A DNA stretch of 64,000 nucleotides, taken from positions 62,001 to 126,000 of the forward strand of contig NW_026015657.1 of NCBI RefSeq assembly GCF_020379485.1, written 5' to 3'. Below are positions 11,301 to 22,670 of the stretch, piece by piece. A model generated the notes under the pieces. The model was not told where the DNA came from, ran no database searches, and saw only the letters and a program-made list of their open reading frames with translations. The stretch is from Brassica napus. Lineage: Eukaryota > Streptophyta > Magnoliopsida > Brassicales > Brassicaceae. Each line of letters opens with the position of its first letter. Position 1 is the stretch's first letter. The translations under genes and the position numbers were made by a program.

Positions 11301-11636
11301 TATCCAAATCAAGCTTCTTACAAAGTGATTCATCCTGGTTTGATTGGAAAGACGGAGAAGCTGTCCTATTCCCAAACTGAAAAACTGGAATCACCTGATT
11401 AGAAAGTGGGATAACTTCTTCATTCCAACTCCTATTAGATTTATTCAACTTCCTGGTGTTTCTCCAACCCTTTATGTATCCAAATCAAGCTTCTTACAAA
11501 GTGATTCATCCTGGTTTGATTGGAACGACGAAGAAGCTGTCCTATTCCCAAACTGTGGAATCACCTGATTAGAAAGTGGGATAACTTCTTCATCCCAACT
11601 CCTATGAGATTTATTCAACTTCCTGGTGTTTCCCAA
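8379..11636. repeat. 176 bp satellite, block S2
   Basis: About 18.5 monomers continuing S1 beyond element G. Several monomers repeat S1 monomers in the same order: the types beginning near 8888, 9064 and 9416 match those near 2238, 2414 and 2766. This is a ~1.93 kb (11-monomer) offset once G is removed. A monomer with AAACTGTGGAATC instead of AAACTGGGAAACTGGAATC recurs near 8399, 10328 and 11553. The block ends at CCCAA (11632-11636), the target duplication of Copia B1. Confidence 0.95.
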
Positions 11637-12126
11637 TGTTGAGATGAGAGAATAAATGGTTGATATATTGAGAGAGGAAGAGAGTTGGAGTAGACAGTAA
11701 CTTTGGAGTTTTACTGTGGTAACTTTAGTTTAACCACAGTAACAACTTGGGAAGTTATCTGATGGCATGAGAAGGTAACTTAGTGAAGGGAAGAGAGTAA
11801 ACTCGACCAAAGAGGATAAGGAAGGATAAGGGAGCCTTTGACAGCCTGTATGATGCTGGAAAGGAGAGGATGCTTTTCTACTAGTGCAAGCATGTGAGAA
11901 AGCACAGCCAAGTGATTCAAAAGGAGTTCCAGCCTGTCCTTTGACTACACATGCTTATACATTTCGAAATCCCTTGTTGCTCTCTCTTTATATACTTGTA
12001 AACCCTCATCAGTATTAATTAATGGAGTTTTGAGTCTCTCTCTCTAGTCTCTCTCTTGTTCTTAATCTCTAATCTCTTTAATTCTCAGATTAAACTTAAT
12101 CACTCTTTAAATCACAAAATCTAATA
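11637..12126 (+). repeat. Copia B1 5' LTR
   Basis: 490 bp, TGTTGAGATGAG to AATCTAATA. A TATATA box lies near 11989-11995, followed by pyrimidine-rich TCTCTC tracts. It lacks the CCGTAC cluster of families A, C and F. Confidence 0.92.
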
Positions 12127-12138
12127 TGGTATCAGAGC
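12127..12138 (+). promoter_or_regulatory. Primer binding site of Copia B1
   Basis: TGGTATCAGAGC directly follows the 5' LTR and matches the complement of initiator tRNA-Met. Confidence 0.88.
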
Positions 12139-12438
12139 CAGGTTCCTTTAAAAGGAGAGAGTGATTTCGTTTTCTAAATGTCCTTGAGTGTTCTTGAGTG
12201 TTCTTGAGAGTTCTTGAGAGTTTGTCAAGAGCTAGATCCTTTAAAAGTCAAGTTGGTGTCTGTTGGTGTTTCTTTTGGAGAGTCAGCCTCAAGGGAGTCC
12301 CTTTAGGTGTTTGACAAGGTCAGAAGAGGGGTCTAGTTTGTGGTTAAGCTTGGCGTGTGAGATTAGAAGCATTTGGGGGAAGATCTAGGCTAAAGGTTGT
12401 TGCTTTAGGCTAAAGGTTGTTGCTTTAGGCTAAAGGAA
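12139..12438 (+). other. Copia B1 leader with short tandem repeats
   Basis: A non-coding leader before gag. A ~10 bp unit (TTCTTGAGTG/TTCTTGAGAG) repeats four times near 12183-12222. A 20 bp unit (AGGCTAAAGGTTGTTGCTTT) repeats 2.5 times at 12387-12437, ending at the start codon. In other Copia elements the N-terminal Gag region would be encoded about here. Confidence 0.7.
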
Positions 12439-15400
12439 ATGGAGCTGCTTCAATCTGGTACAACAAGGCGTGAAGAGAAGAAAGAGAGAGGGAATGAGTG
12501 GGGGTGGTTCTCACAAATGAAAACAACTCTGAAAAGGTGTGGAGTTTGGAGAAACCATGAGAAGGAAGAGTCTTTGAAGGGTAAAGCTGCTGAGAAAGAT
12601 CAGACAGCAAGAGAAACAAGTGGAGATTGCTTTAGTCTTGAAGAAAGTATACTGCTTGAGAAGATTGAAGATGTTTATGAGAACAAGATCAATCTTAGGA
12701 GAGTGTGTGAAGTCAAGAAGGTGATCAGTGAAGCTAAGCAAGGAAGAGAAGAGTTCAATAACCATGTGAGGAAGCTACAACACTTGTGGGTTGAACTACA
12801 AGGGTTGAGATCCCATGTGGATGGGGATGCTACACCAGAGCAAGAGATGGTCTTGAAGCTCTTGGCGAGCATGGAGTCATCATATGGGTGGCTGGTGGAG
12901 ATGGTTCTAAGAGGGGAACAGCTTCCGGAAATGGAAGAGATCTGTGTGCTTATAAGAAGGGCGTATGAGATAATGAGAGATGATGAGAGGCTAACCATGA
13001 GTAGGAGTGAGAGCTCATGGAAGCCAAATGGGAGTAGGAGTGAGAGCTTCCAGAAGCTAACCATGAGTAGGAGTGAGGGCTCATGGAGGCTAACCGGGAG
13101 TAGGAGTGAGGGCTTCCGGAAGAGGAGGAGGTGCAGAATGCTATCCAAAGCTTATGTCAACATAGGAAAGGGTAGGAAGAGAGTTGTGGGAGAGTGTTCT
13201 TACTCAGCCTACATGGGGGAATCAGTAGAAGACAGTGGGGTGTTAAGAGAGCAGGAGAAAGGGAGTGGAGCTGATGATCGCATCACCAGGAAGGAATGGA
13301 GAGTGTTCATGGAACATGTACAAGCCTTAGCAGCAAGCAAGAAGCATGCTATACAATCCGGAGCTTCTAAACCCATGGTGATTGATTCTGGAGCAAGTCA
13401 TCATATGATCAGTGATAGGAGGCTTATAAGTGAGATCAAGGCTGCAACAGGGAGTGTTAGGATAGCTAATGGTGCTATGATCCCAATAGAAGGAGTGGGA
13501 AAGCTCAGACTGTTTGAGAAGGACACGGCTGCCTTCTACATGCCTCAGTTCACTTCAAATCTATTATCTGTGAAGAAAGCTACCATTGATCTTGATTGTC
13601 AAGTAGTATTCAGACCTGATGAAGTTGAGTTTCAAGATTTGAAGACTGGGAGAGTCATTGGCAGAGGAGACAGCAAGAATCAGCTATACCACCTCGACTT
13701 GGCTAAGACCTCTAATCCCTTTGATTCTATTTGCTTGAGTAGTACTGCTGAGAAGATTGATAGTATTACTTGGCATGCTAGATTAGGACATCCTCATGCT
13801 CGTGCCATTGAATTGATAATCCCTAATATGTCATTCAATCACTTGGATTGTGAAGCATGCATATTAGGAAAGCATTGTAGGACTGTTTTCCCAACATCTA
13901 AGACTACTTATGAGCATTGCTTTGATCTAGTTCACTCGGATGTGTGGACCGCTCCATGCATGTCTAGAGACAGCCATAAATACTTTGTAACATTCATTGA
14001 TGAGAAGTCTAAGTATACATGGCTCACATTGCTTCCATCTAAAGATAAGGTGCTAGAAGCGTTTATGAACTTCCAAGCATATGTATCTAATCAATACAAT
14101 GCTACTGTGAAGGTACTGAGATCAGACAATGGAGGTGAATACATCAGCAATGCCTTCAAGAGTCATCTAGCCAAGCATGGGATTGTGCATCAGACCAGTT
14201 GTCCCTACACACCACAGCAGAATGGTGTAGCTGAGAGGAAGAATAGGCACTTGATGGAGGTTGCTAGGTCGATGATGTTTCATGCAAATGTCCCAAAACG
14301 TTTTTGGGGAGATGCTGTACAGACTGCTTGCTATCTCATCAACCGGATCCCAACCAAGATACTGAAGAATCTGTCTCCATTTGAGGTGCTGAATAAGAGC
14401 AAGCCTTTTATTGATCACCTACGGGTATTTGGGTGTGTATGCTATGTCATGAGTCCAGGAGAACAGAGAAACAAGCTGGAGGCAAAGAGCACTAAGGCTA
14501 TGTTCATTGGATACTCTATCACTCAGAAGGGATACAAGTGCTATGATCCTGAAGCAAGGAGAGTGATGGTATCTAGAGAAGTGAAGTTTATTGAATCAAA
14601 AGGGTATTATGAAGAAAAGGAGTGGGAAAATCTGAAGGATTTGTCTCAAGCTCCATCTGATAGAGCAACAACACTGAGGGTGCTGTTGGAGAAGCTAGGG
14701 ATAGGGTTATCCCAGGATCAGGAATCTGGAAGAAGAGAGTCTTCCAATCCGACTAGTGAAGCTGAAAGAACAACTCCTCTTGATCATGAGAGGGGGAATG
14801 GAACTGAATCTCATGAGCAAGTGCATAATCAAGATTCAGGCCAGCATAATCAAGAGGTGACACAGGAAGTAGAGAGTGGTGCTCAGTCTAGTGGAGATGG
14901 GCAAAGAGAGTCTAATGGCTCAGATGAGAGTGGTACTCAGTCTAGTGGAGATTGGGAAGTGGATCCTGATGGGTCAAATGAGAGTGGTGCTCAATCAAGT
15001 GAAGATGGGCAAGAGCCACAAGAAGAACAAGTTCAGGAGCTGAGGAGGAGCACAAGGGTGAAGAGAGATGCTTCCAACTGGGTAAACACGAGAGTGTACT
15101 ACAATGCCCAGGCTGTGGAGCATCCTTCTCAAGCTATGTGTTCCTTTGCAGAGTTTCCAGACGAGCATATAGCCTTCACAGTAAGCTTGGATGAGAGCTA
15201 TATTCCAAGGACATATGAAGAAGCTATGGCTTTAAAGGAGTGGAGAGATTCAGTTGCTGATGAGTCCGGAGCCATGATTAAGAATGAAACATGGTATGAG
15301 AGTGAGCTGCCTAAAGGGAAGAAGGCAGTGACTAGTAAATGGGTGTTCACAATCAAGTTTCATCCTGATGGAAGAATAGAGAGGCGCAAGTCTAGGTTGG

Positions 15401-16752
15401 TGGCAAGAGGATTTACTCAGACATATGGTGAGGACTATGTTGAGACCTTTGCTCCTGTGGCTAAACTTCATACTATCAGGATTGTATTATCTTTAGCTGT
15501 GAATCTTGAGTGGGATTTGTGGCAAATGGATGTGAAGAATGCATTCCTTCAAGGAGAGTTGGAAGATGAAGTATACATGCATCCACCACCAGGTCTTGAA
15601 CATCTAGTAAAGAAGGGTAATGTGTTGAGGTTGAGGAAAGCTATCTATGGTCTCAAGCAGTCTCCAAGGGCGTGGTACAACAAGTTGAGTACTACACTGA
15701 ATGGGAGAGGGTTCAGAAAGTCAGAATTGGATCACACTCTCTTTACCCTAACCACCTCATCTGGTATTGTGGTATTACTTGTGTATGTGGATGATATCAT
15801 CATCACAGGCAGTGATAAGGAAGGCATCAAGGCTACAAAGGAGTATCTCAAGGCAAGCTTTGAGATTAAAGACTTGGGGGAAATGAAGTATTTTCTTGGG
15901 ATTGAGATATGCAGATCAAAGGAAGGATTGTTCATGTCTCAAAGGAAGTATGTGATTGATCTATTGAAGGGAGCAGATGCCTATGGAGGAAAGACAGCCA
16001 AGATGCCAATGGAGGATGGGTACAAGGTTCCACGTGAGGGGGAGATTGAGGATAGCAAGCCATTCCATGATCCTAAGCTGTATAGGAAGCTAGTGGGGAA
16101 GTTGATTTATCTTACCATTACTAGACCTGATGTATGCTTTGCGGTGAATCAAGTCAGTCAACACATGCAAGTTCCTAAGGAGCACCACTGGCGGATGGTG
16201 GAAAGGATCTTGATGTATCTGAATGGAACTACTGGTCTTGGAGTATGGATGGGATGTAACAAGAGTACTGAGGTTGTAGGCTACTGTGATGCGGATTGGG
16301 CTGGTGATAGAGCAGATAGAAGATCAACCACAGGCTATTGTACATTCATTGGTGGTAACTTGGTCACTTGGAAGAGTAAGAAGCAGAAGGTAGTGTCTTG
16401 TTCCAGTGCTGAGGCCGAGTATAGAGCAATGCTGAAGCTTACAAATGAGCTAGTGTGGATAAAAGGGATTTTGAAGCATCTGGAGATTATTCAAGCAACG
16501 CCAATGACAATGCATTGTGATAATCAAGCAGCTATCCACATTGCATCTAACTCTGTGTTCCATGAGAGAACAAAGCACATTGAGGTTGATTGTCACAAGG
16601 TGAGGCAGATGATGATTCTTGGGGTGATTCTACCTTGTTATACTCGGAGTGAGGATCAGTTAGCAGATGTGTTCACAAAGGCAGCAAGGCAAAAGACAAT
16701 GGAGTCCATACACATCAGGTTAGGACTCATTGATCTCTCGCCTAAGGGCTAG
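12439..16752 (+). CDS. Copia gag-pol polyprotein (B1), intact
   Basis: 1437 residues with all pol domains in Copia order. Protease DSGAS has its catalytic Asp near residue 316. The pre-integrase HARLGHP motif and Cys pair are near 445-480. The integrase triad is D501, D563 and E599 with D35E spacing. The reverse transcriptase YVDD box is at 1116-1119. RNase H has DADWAGD from 1284 and AEAEYRAM. Gag is odd. The N-terminal PNYxxW region of Copia D is missing, and homology begins only around residue 75. The CCHC knuckle is absent; in its place, residues ~186-230 hold Ser/Arg repeats from a 66 bp tandem duplication (12991-13122). The first ATG follows the 20 bp leader repeat. It probably yields active pol; its Gag is unusual and may need a helper. 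Confidence 0.92.
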   Translation: MELLQSGTTRREEKKERGNEWGWFSQMKTTLKRCGVWRNHEKEESLKGKAAEKDQTARETSGDCFSLEESILLEKIEDVYENKINLRRVCEVKKVISEAKQGREEFNNHVRKLQHLWVELQGLRSHVDGDATPEQEMVLKLLASMESSYGWLVEMVLRGEQLPEMEEICVLIRRAYEIMRDDERLTMSRSESSWKPNGSRSESFQKLTMSRSEGSWRLTGSRSEGFRKRRRCRMLSKAYVNIGKGRKRVVGECSYSAYMGESVEDSGVLREQEKGSGADDRITRKEWRVFMEHVQALAASKKHAIQSGASKPMVIDSGASHHMISDRRLISEIKAATGSVRIANGAMIPIEGVGKLRLFEKDTAAFYMPQFTSNLLSVKKATIDLDCQVVFRPDEVEFQDLKTGRVIGRGDSKNQLYHLDLAKTSNPFDSICLSSTAEKIDSITWHARLGHPHARAIELIIPNMSFNHLDCEACILGKHCRTVFPTSKTTYEHCFDLVHSDVWTAPCMSRDSHKYFVTFIDEKSKYTWLTLLPSKDKVLEAFMNFQAYVSNQYNATVKVLRSDNGGEYISNAFKSHLAKHGIVHQTSCPYTPQQNGVAERKNRHLMEVARSMMFHANVPKRFWGDAVQTACYLINRIPTKILKNLSPFEVLNKSKPFIDHLRVFGCVCYVMSPGEQRNKLEAKSTKAMFIGYSITQKGYKCYDPEARRVMVSREVKFIESKGYYEEKEWENLKDLSQAPSDRATTLRVLLEKLGIGLSQDQESGRRESSNPTSEAERTTPLDHERGNGTESHEQVHNQDSGQHNQEVTQEVESGAQSSGDGQRESNGSDESGTQSSGDWEVDPDGSNESGAQSSEDGQEPQEEQVQELRRSTRVKRDASNWVNTRVYYNAQAVEHPSQAMCSFAEFPDEHIAFTVSLDESYIPRTYEEAMALKEWRDSVADESGAMIKNETWYESELPKGKKAVTSKWVFTIKFHPDGRIERRKSRLVARGFTQTYGEDYVETFAPVAKLHTIRIVLSLAVNLEWDLWQMDVKNAFLQGELEDEVYMHPPPGLEHLVKKGNVLRLRKAIYGLKQSPRAWYNKLSTTLNGRGFRKSELDHTLFTLTTSSGIVVLLVYVDDIIITGSDKEGIKATKEYLKASFEIKDLGEMKYFLGIEICRSKEGLFMSQRKYVIDLLKGADAYGGKTAKMPMEDGYKVPREGEIEDSKPFHDPKLYRKLVGKLIYLTITRPDVCFAVNQVSQHMQVPKEHHWRMVERILMYLNGTTGLGVWMGCNKSTEVVGYCDADWAGDRADRRSTTGYCTFIGGNLVTWKSKKQKVVSCSSAEAEYRAMLKLTNELVWIKGILKHLEIIQATPMTMHCDNQAAIHIASNSVFHERTKHIEVDCHKVRQMMILGVILPCYTRSEDQLADVFTKAARQKTMESIHIRLGLIDLSPKG

Positions 16753-16791
16753 TCTATACACTCTCCTGATCATGTGATCTCTACTCTTTTT

Positions 16792-16832
16792 CCTCATTAA
16801 GGTTTTGTCCCAATGGGTTTTCCTTAATGAGG
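16792..16832 (+). promoter_or_regulatory. Conserved 3' UTR hairpin (B1 copy)
   Basis: Perfect 11-bp stem CCTCATTAAGG (16792-16802) with CCTTAATGAGG (16822-16832) around TTTTGTCCCAATGGGTTTT. Compared with A2 there are paired changes on both arms. Confidence 0.75.
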
Positions 16833-16892
16833 TTTTAATGAGGGAGATCTCATGGTCCTTCCAAGCTTGACTTGTTCCACATGGTCAAGCTT

Positions 16893-16901
16893 GAGGGGGA
16901 G
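16893..16901 (+). promoter_or_regulatory. Polypurine tract of Copia B1
   Basis: GAGGGGGAG immediately before the 3' LTR, preceded by TCAAGCTT as in the other Copia elements. Confidence 0.88.
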
Positions 16902-17391
16902 TGTTGAGATGAGAGAATAAATGGTTGATATATTGAGAGAGGAAGAGAGTTGGAGTAGACAGTAACTTTGGAGTTTTACTGTGGTAACTTTAGTTTAACC
17001 ACAGTAACAACTTGGGAAGTTATCTGATGGCATGAGAAGGTAACTTAGTGAAGGGAAGAGAGTAAACTCGACCAAAGAGGATAAGGAAGGATAAGGGAGC
17101 CTTTGACAGCCTGTATGATGCTGGAAAGGAGAGGATGCTTTTCTACTAGTGCAAGCATGTGAGAAAGCACAGCCAAGTGATTCAAAAGGAGTTCCAGCCT
17201 GTCCTTTGACTACACATGCTTATACATTTCGAAATCCCTTGTTGCTCTCTCTTTATATACTTGTAAACCCTCATCAGTATTAATTAATGGAGTTTTGAGT
17301 CTCTCTCTCTAGTCTCTCTCTTGTTCTTAATCTCTAATCTCTTTAATTCTCAGATTAAACTTAATCACTCTTTAAATCACAAAATCTAATA
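16902..17391 (+). repeat. Copia B1 3' LTR
   Basis: 490 bp, apparently identical to the 5' LTR. It is followed by the CCCAA duplication and resumed satellite. Confidence 0.92.
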
Positions 17392-18052
17392 CCCAACCAT
17401 TTTATGTATCAAAATCAAGCTTCTTACAAAGTGATTCATCCTGGTTTGATTGGATTGACGAAGAAGCTGTCCTATTCCCAAACTGGGAAACTGGAATCAC
17501 CTGATTTGAAAGTGGGATAACTTCTTCATCCCAACTCCTATGAGATTTATTCAACTTCCTGGTGATTATCCAACACTTTATGTATCCAAATCAAGCTTCT
17601 TACAAAGTGATTCATCCTGGTTTGATTGGAACGACGGAGAAGCTGTCCTATTCCCAAACTAGGAAACTGGAATCACCTGATTAGAAAGTGGGATAACTTC
17701 TTCATCCCAACTCCTATGAGATTTATTCAACTTCCTGGTGTTTCTCCACTATTTTATGTATCAAAATCAAGCTTCTTACAAAGTGATTCATCCTGGTTTG
17801 ATTGGAACGACGAAGAACCTGTCCTATTCCCAAACTGGGAAACTGGAATCACCTGATTAGAAAGTGGGATAACTTCTTCATCCCAACTCCTATTAGATTT
17901 ATTAAACTTCCTGGTGATTCTCCAACACTTTATGTATCCAAATCAAGCTTCTTACAAAGTGATTCATCCTGGTTTGATTGGAAAGACGGAGAAGCTGTCC
18001 TATTCCCAAACTGGGAAACTGGAATCACCTGATTAGAAAGTGGGATAACTTC
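17392..18052. repeat. 176 bp satellite, block S3
   Basis: About 3.7 monomers continuing S2 beyond Copia B1. It ends at ACTTC (18048-18052), the target duplication of Copia D, and resumes as S4 at 34162. Confidence 0.95.
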
Positions 18053-18526
18053 TGTTGACATGAAGAATAAAGCAAGAAGATAGGAACTTGGAGAACAAGG
18101 CTGTCCGTACAACCTAAGAGTGACTTGCAAGGAAAGGAAGCAAGTCATGAGTTAACCAACTCGGTCAAGTGATTAAAAGATCTCCTAGTGAGTGGGAATG
18201 TCGACATGTATCCGTTGAAGAGAAGTGAGTGGAGGAGTCACGGGTGTGTCTAAGAGAAGAGAGAGGGAGCTGACCGTTGGGAGCTGTCACTATCCCTCTT
18301 GCTGAACGAGCCATCCGCGGATCTGCCTCCTCTTTGTTTATTCTTTCCCTTGTACTATCTTCTCATTGTTTATGCATTCTTGTATGTCTTTAAATACCCT
18401 GTCATGTGTAACAAATCAAGTAAGGAAACTTATTCTCCTTCTATTCTCTTTGTCACACTCTCACGGAAACTCTCTCCATCTCTTACTCTTCTCTCTTAAT
18501 CTCTCCTTAATCTTCTAAAACTCTCA
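18053..18526 (+). repeat. Copia D 5' LTR
   Basis: 474 bp, TGTTGACATG to AACTCTCA. TCCGTACAA occurs at 18104-18112. A TTTAAATA promoter-like stretch lies near 18389. The primer site TGGTATCAGAGC follows at 18527-18538. Confidence 0.92.
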
Positions 18527-18538
18527 TGGTATCAGAGC
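18527..18538 (+). promoter_or_regulatory. Primer binding site of Copia D
   Basis: TGGTATCAGAGC, matching initiator tRNA-Met, directly after the LTR end CTCTCA. The leader 18539-18703 has no other feature. Confidence 0.88.
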
Positions 18539-18703
18539 AGCTGTGCTCTTGAGACCTAAATCTCTTTTTCTTCCGCGAACTCTCTGTGTTTTATTTCTAT
18601 TTTTGGCAAAGTTCATCCTGTTCTTGAGGTGTTCTTCAATCTCATTTCCAGAATTTGCCAAAAATAGCAAAGTTCATCCAAAACTTTCGTTCCTCTTTCT
18701 CTC

Positions 18704-21700
18704 TTGATGGATACCTCCGAGAACCCAAAGATGGTGATGATACCAGTTACTCTCAAGGGTCCTAACTACCTGACATGGGCAAGACTTGCCAAAACAGCTC
18801 TCGGAGGCAGAGGCCTTTGGGAGATTGTTGAAGAAGGCCGCCCCACCAAGAAGACTGTTCTAGGAGAGGATGGCAAAGAAGTGGTGGTTGCGGATGCTGG
18901 GGATAAGAAGAAAGGTCAGGAGGACCTCATGGTGTTGTCTATCATCCAGAATAGCCTCGCCCCTTCTCTCCAAGAGGCTTATGCATTCTGTGAAACTTCC
19001 AAGGAGCTGTGGGATACTCTCAAGAAGGTGTATGCCAACAAATCCAACATCAGCAAGGTGTATGAAGTAAAAGGAGCAATCAACTCTCTAAGTCAAGAGG
19101 ACACAGACTTTGATGCTCATTTTGGGAAGTTCCGGTCTCTATGGGCTGAGCTAGAGATGCTCAGACCCGCAACAATTGATCCGGATGTTCTACATGAAAG
19201 AAGGGAGCAAGATAAGGTCTTTGCCTTGCTGCTCACTCTCAACCCAGGGTATGATGACCTTATTAGGCACATACTGAGGAACAAGGAGCTTCCATCTCTA
19301 GATGAAGTGTGTGCTGAGATTCAGAAGGAGCACGGCTCAGTGGGTCTCTTTAAGAGAAAGGGGGAGCTAGTGATGGCCAATCAAGCTGAAGGAGCCGAGA
19401 GCAAACCTGCCGGAGTAGCCAACAAAGGGTACTACAAGCCGGAGGAAAAGAAAGTGTGGGTGTGTGATCATTGCAAGAGGAAGGGTCACGGCAAGGACAA
19501 GTGCTGGATACTTCACCCACACCTCAAACCGGCTAAGTTCAAGACTGATGGTCGAGCAAACTACTCAGGTGATGTAGGAGAAGCTTCCACGGCCTACCGC
19601 ACTCATGAGGGCAAGGGAAACCAGGATGAGTCCATCAAGAAATCTGACATTGAGGCACTCATCAAAGCTCTCAAGGAGTCTGGTAAAACTCTTGGTTCCT
19701 CTCTTAGTGCATCATATCAATTGCCTAGGAGTTTATTCACGGCATTTCAAGTTGCTCATGAATCTGATAGAGTTAAACCCTTAGTCATAGACTCAGGAGC
19801 CTCTCATCACATGATTAGTGATTTAAACTTGATTAAAAATATCACTCCTGCAGTAGGAAATGTTATGATAGCTGATGGTAACAAGGTTCCAATTAAAGGC
19901 ATAGGGGAACTTAAATTATTTGAGAAAGAATCCAAAGCCTTCTACATGCCTAGTTTCACTTCTAATCTATTATCTGTGAAAAGGGTGACCAATGACTTGA
20001 ATTGCAATGTTATATTTACGCCTGATGATGTCTACTTTCAGGATATTGACTCATGTAGGTTGCTTGGCAAAGGTGTGAGCAAGGGAAACCTGTACTTGCT
20101 AGAAGACACTAAGCTTGCATCCGATCTATCTGTTGCTTTCAATTCAAGTTTTAATTTCCCTAAAGATGTAATGTGGCATGCTAGATTAGGACATCCTCAT
20201 TCTCGTGCCTTGAACATCATGTTGCCTAGTATTTCATTCCAACAAGATTGTGAAGCTTGTATCTTAGGAAAACATTGCAAAACTGTATTTCCCAAGTCTA
20301 GTACAATCTATGAACACTGCTTTGATTTAATTCACTCGGATGTATGGACAGCTCCATGTCTTTCTAGAGAACATCACAAGTATTTTGTGACCTTTATTGA
20401 TGAGAAATCCAAGTACACATGGATCACTCTCTTACAATCAAAGGATAGGGTCTTAGATGCATTTATAAACTTTGAAACATATGTCTCTAACCATTATAAT
20501 GCCAAAGTTAAGATTTTGAGATCAGATAATGGAGGAGAGTACACCAGCAATGCATTCAAAGCCCATCTAGCCAAACGAGGTGTGATCCATCAAACCAGCT
20601 GTCCATACACTCCCCAACAAAATGGTGTGGCCGAGAGGAAGAACAGGCATCTCATGGAGGTCACTAGGAGCATGATGTTCCATACTAGTGTCCCAAAGAG
20701 CTTTTGGGGTGATGCGGTCCTAACTGCATGCTACCTGATCAACCGCATTCCTACCAGAGTTCTAAAAGACTACTCTCCATTTGAGGTATTGAACAAAGCT
20801 AAACCATCTATTGATCATATGCGTGTGTTTGGGTGCCTGTGTTTTGTTTTGAAACCAGGAGAACTGAGGAACAAACTGGAGGCTAAGAGCACAAGAGCTA
20901 TGTTCATTGGGTATTCACCAAACCAGAAGGGCTATAAGTGCTATGAACCAGAGACTAGGAGAGTCTTGGTATCTAGAGATGTGAAGTTTGTAGAAACCAG
21001 AGGGTACTACAACAACAAGGATTGGAATGAGCTGGAGAACTTGTCTCAATCCGCATCAGATAGAGCAGCCAATCTCAGACAAGTCATGAGGAGACTTGGG
21101 GTCAGCTTACCTATGGAAGAGCCGGGACAAGCAGGATCAGATAATGTGGGAGGATCAAGCCGGTCTGAAGAGCAAACCGAGACAACTACAGATGAAGTTG
21201 AGATCCAAGAAGCTGCTCCCCTTGATCCTGAGGGGGGAAATCAGGGTGAACCACCTGTATCTGAGGAAGTTCATGATCAAGAAGAGCACCATGACCAAGA
21301 GGAGGAAGTAGAGGATCAGAATCAGAACTTGGAAGGTGGAGAAGGCACTCAGAATGAAAATGATCAGCCAGTACTTAGGAGAAGTACTAGGATCAAGAAG
21401 CCGGCTTCAAACTGGAACAACACCAGAGTCTACTTCAATGCAGAGGCAGTAGCTCACCCACCCAGTGGCGTGTGCTCCCTAGCTCACTATCCAGAAGAAC
21501 ATCAAGCCTTTGTGGGTTCATTGGATCAGGAATGGATACCAAGAACATATGCAGAAGCTATGGAAGATGATGAATGGAGGGAATCAGTGAATGATGAAAT
21601 GGGAGCCATGGAGAGGAACAACACCTGGTATGAGACAGAGCTTCCAAAAGGAAAGAAAGCCGTGACCAGCAGACTCATACACACCATCAAGTATCTTGCA

Positions 21701-22670
21701 AATGGGAAGCCAGAAAGAAAGAAGACCAGATTGGTAGCAAGAGGATACACACAAGTTTATGGAGAAGACTATCTAGACACCTTTGCACCAGTGGCCAAGC
21801 TCCACACAATCCGGATTATCCTTTCATTGGCAGTAAATCAAGAGTGGGATCTTTGGCAAATGGATGTGAAGAATGCCTTCTTGCAAGGTGAACTAGAAGA
21901 TGAGGTATATATGAGACCACCGCCGGGAATGGAAGAGATGGTGAAACCAGGGAATGTACTCAGACTCAGAAAAGCCATATATGGTTTGAAGCAATCACCA
22001 AGAGCTTGGTATCACAAGCTGAGCACTACACTGAATGGGAGAGGCTTTGTGAAGTCTCAAGCGGATCACACACTCTTCACTCTCACCAGCAAGCAAGGGA
22101 TTGTTGTGATTCTAGTCTATGTGGATGATATCATCATCACTGGTTGTGACAAGGAGGGGATCAGTTCAACCAAGACCTTTCTTAAAGCCGCATTTGATAT
22201 CAAAGACCTAGGAGAACTGAAGTACTTCCTCGGCATTGAGATGTGCAGATCAAAGGAAGGATTGTTCATGTCCCAAAGAAAGTATACCCTGGACATCTTA
22301 AAGGAGGCAGGAGATCTTGGAGGAAGACAAGCCAAGACACCACTTGAAGAAGGTTACAAGGTATTGCGAGAGGGGGAGTATGAAGATACTCCATTTGAAG
22401 ACGTCAAGCAGTATAGAAGGATGGTTGGGAAGCTGATCTATCTAACCATCACTCGGCCAGATGTGTGCTTTGCAGTTAATCAAGTAAGCCAGCACATGCA
22501 AACTCCCAAGGTTCATCACTGGAACATGGTGGAGAGGATCCTAAGATACTTGAGAGAGGCGCCAGGTCAGGGTGTATGGATGGCTTGCAACAAGAACACT
22601 GAGGTGATAGGATACTGTGATGCAGATTGGGCTGGGGACAGAGTAGACAGAAGGTCAACCACCGGCTATT
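18704..22670 (+). CDS. Copia gag-pol (D), N-terminal portion, interrupted
   Basis: The frame starts at ATG 18704 and is open to the insertion point. The N-terminal Gag motif PNYLTWARLAKTAL lies near residues 22-35. The CCHC zinc knuckle (C-x2-C-x4-H-x4-C) runs from residue 254 to 267, followed by CWILHPHLKP. Protease DSGAS is near 363. The pre-integrase HARLGHP motif and integrase follow, with the first catalytic Asp near 546. The reverse transcriptase YVDD box is at about 1139-1142. RNase H begins with DADWAGD and stops at TTGY, where the CRM-like element entered. The frame resumes at 27534. It is the most complete Gag of the Copia copies here and serves as the reference for the reduced Gags. 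Confidence 0.92.

Larger units (their letters stand above)
11637..17391 (+). mobile_element. Copia B1: complete, apparently intact element
   Basis: A 5755 bp Ty1/copia element with 490 bp LTRs, CCCAA duplications (11632-11636 and 17392-17396), a primer site, one uninterrupted 1437-codon gag-pol frame, a 3' UTR hairpin and a polypurine tract. The LTRs look identical, so it is young. LTRs run TG...TA, not TG...CA; B2 shows the same end. It inserted directly into satellite, as Tal1 of Arabidopsis lyrata is known to do. The precise lineage was not assigned. Confidence 0.93.
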
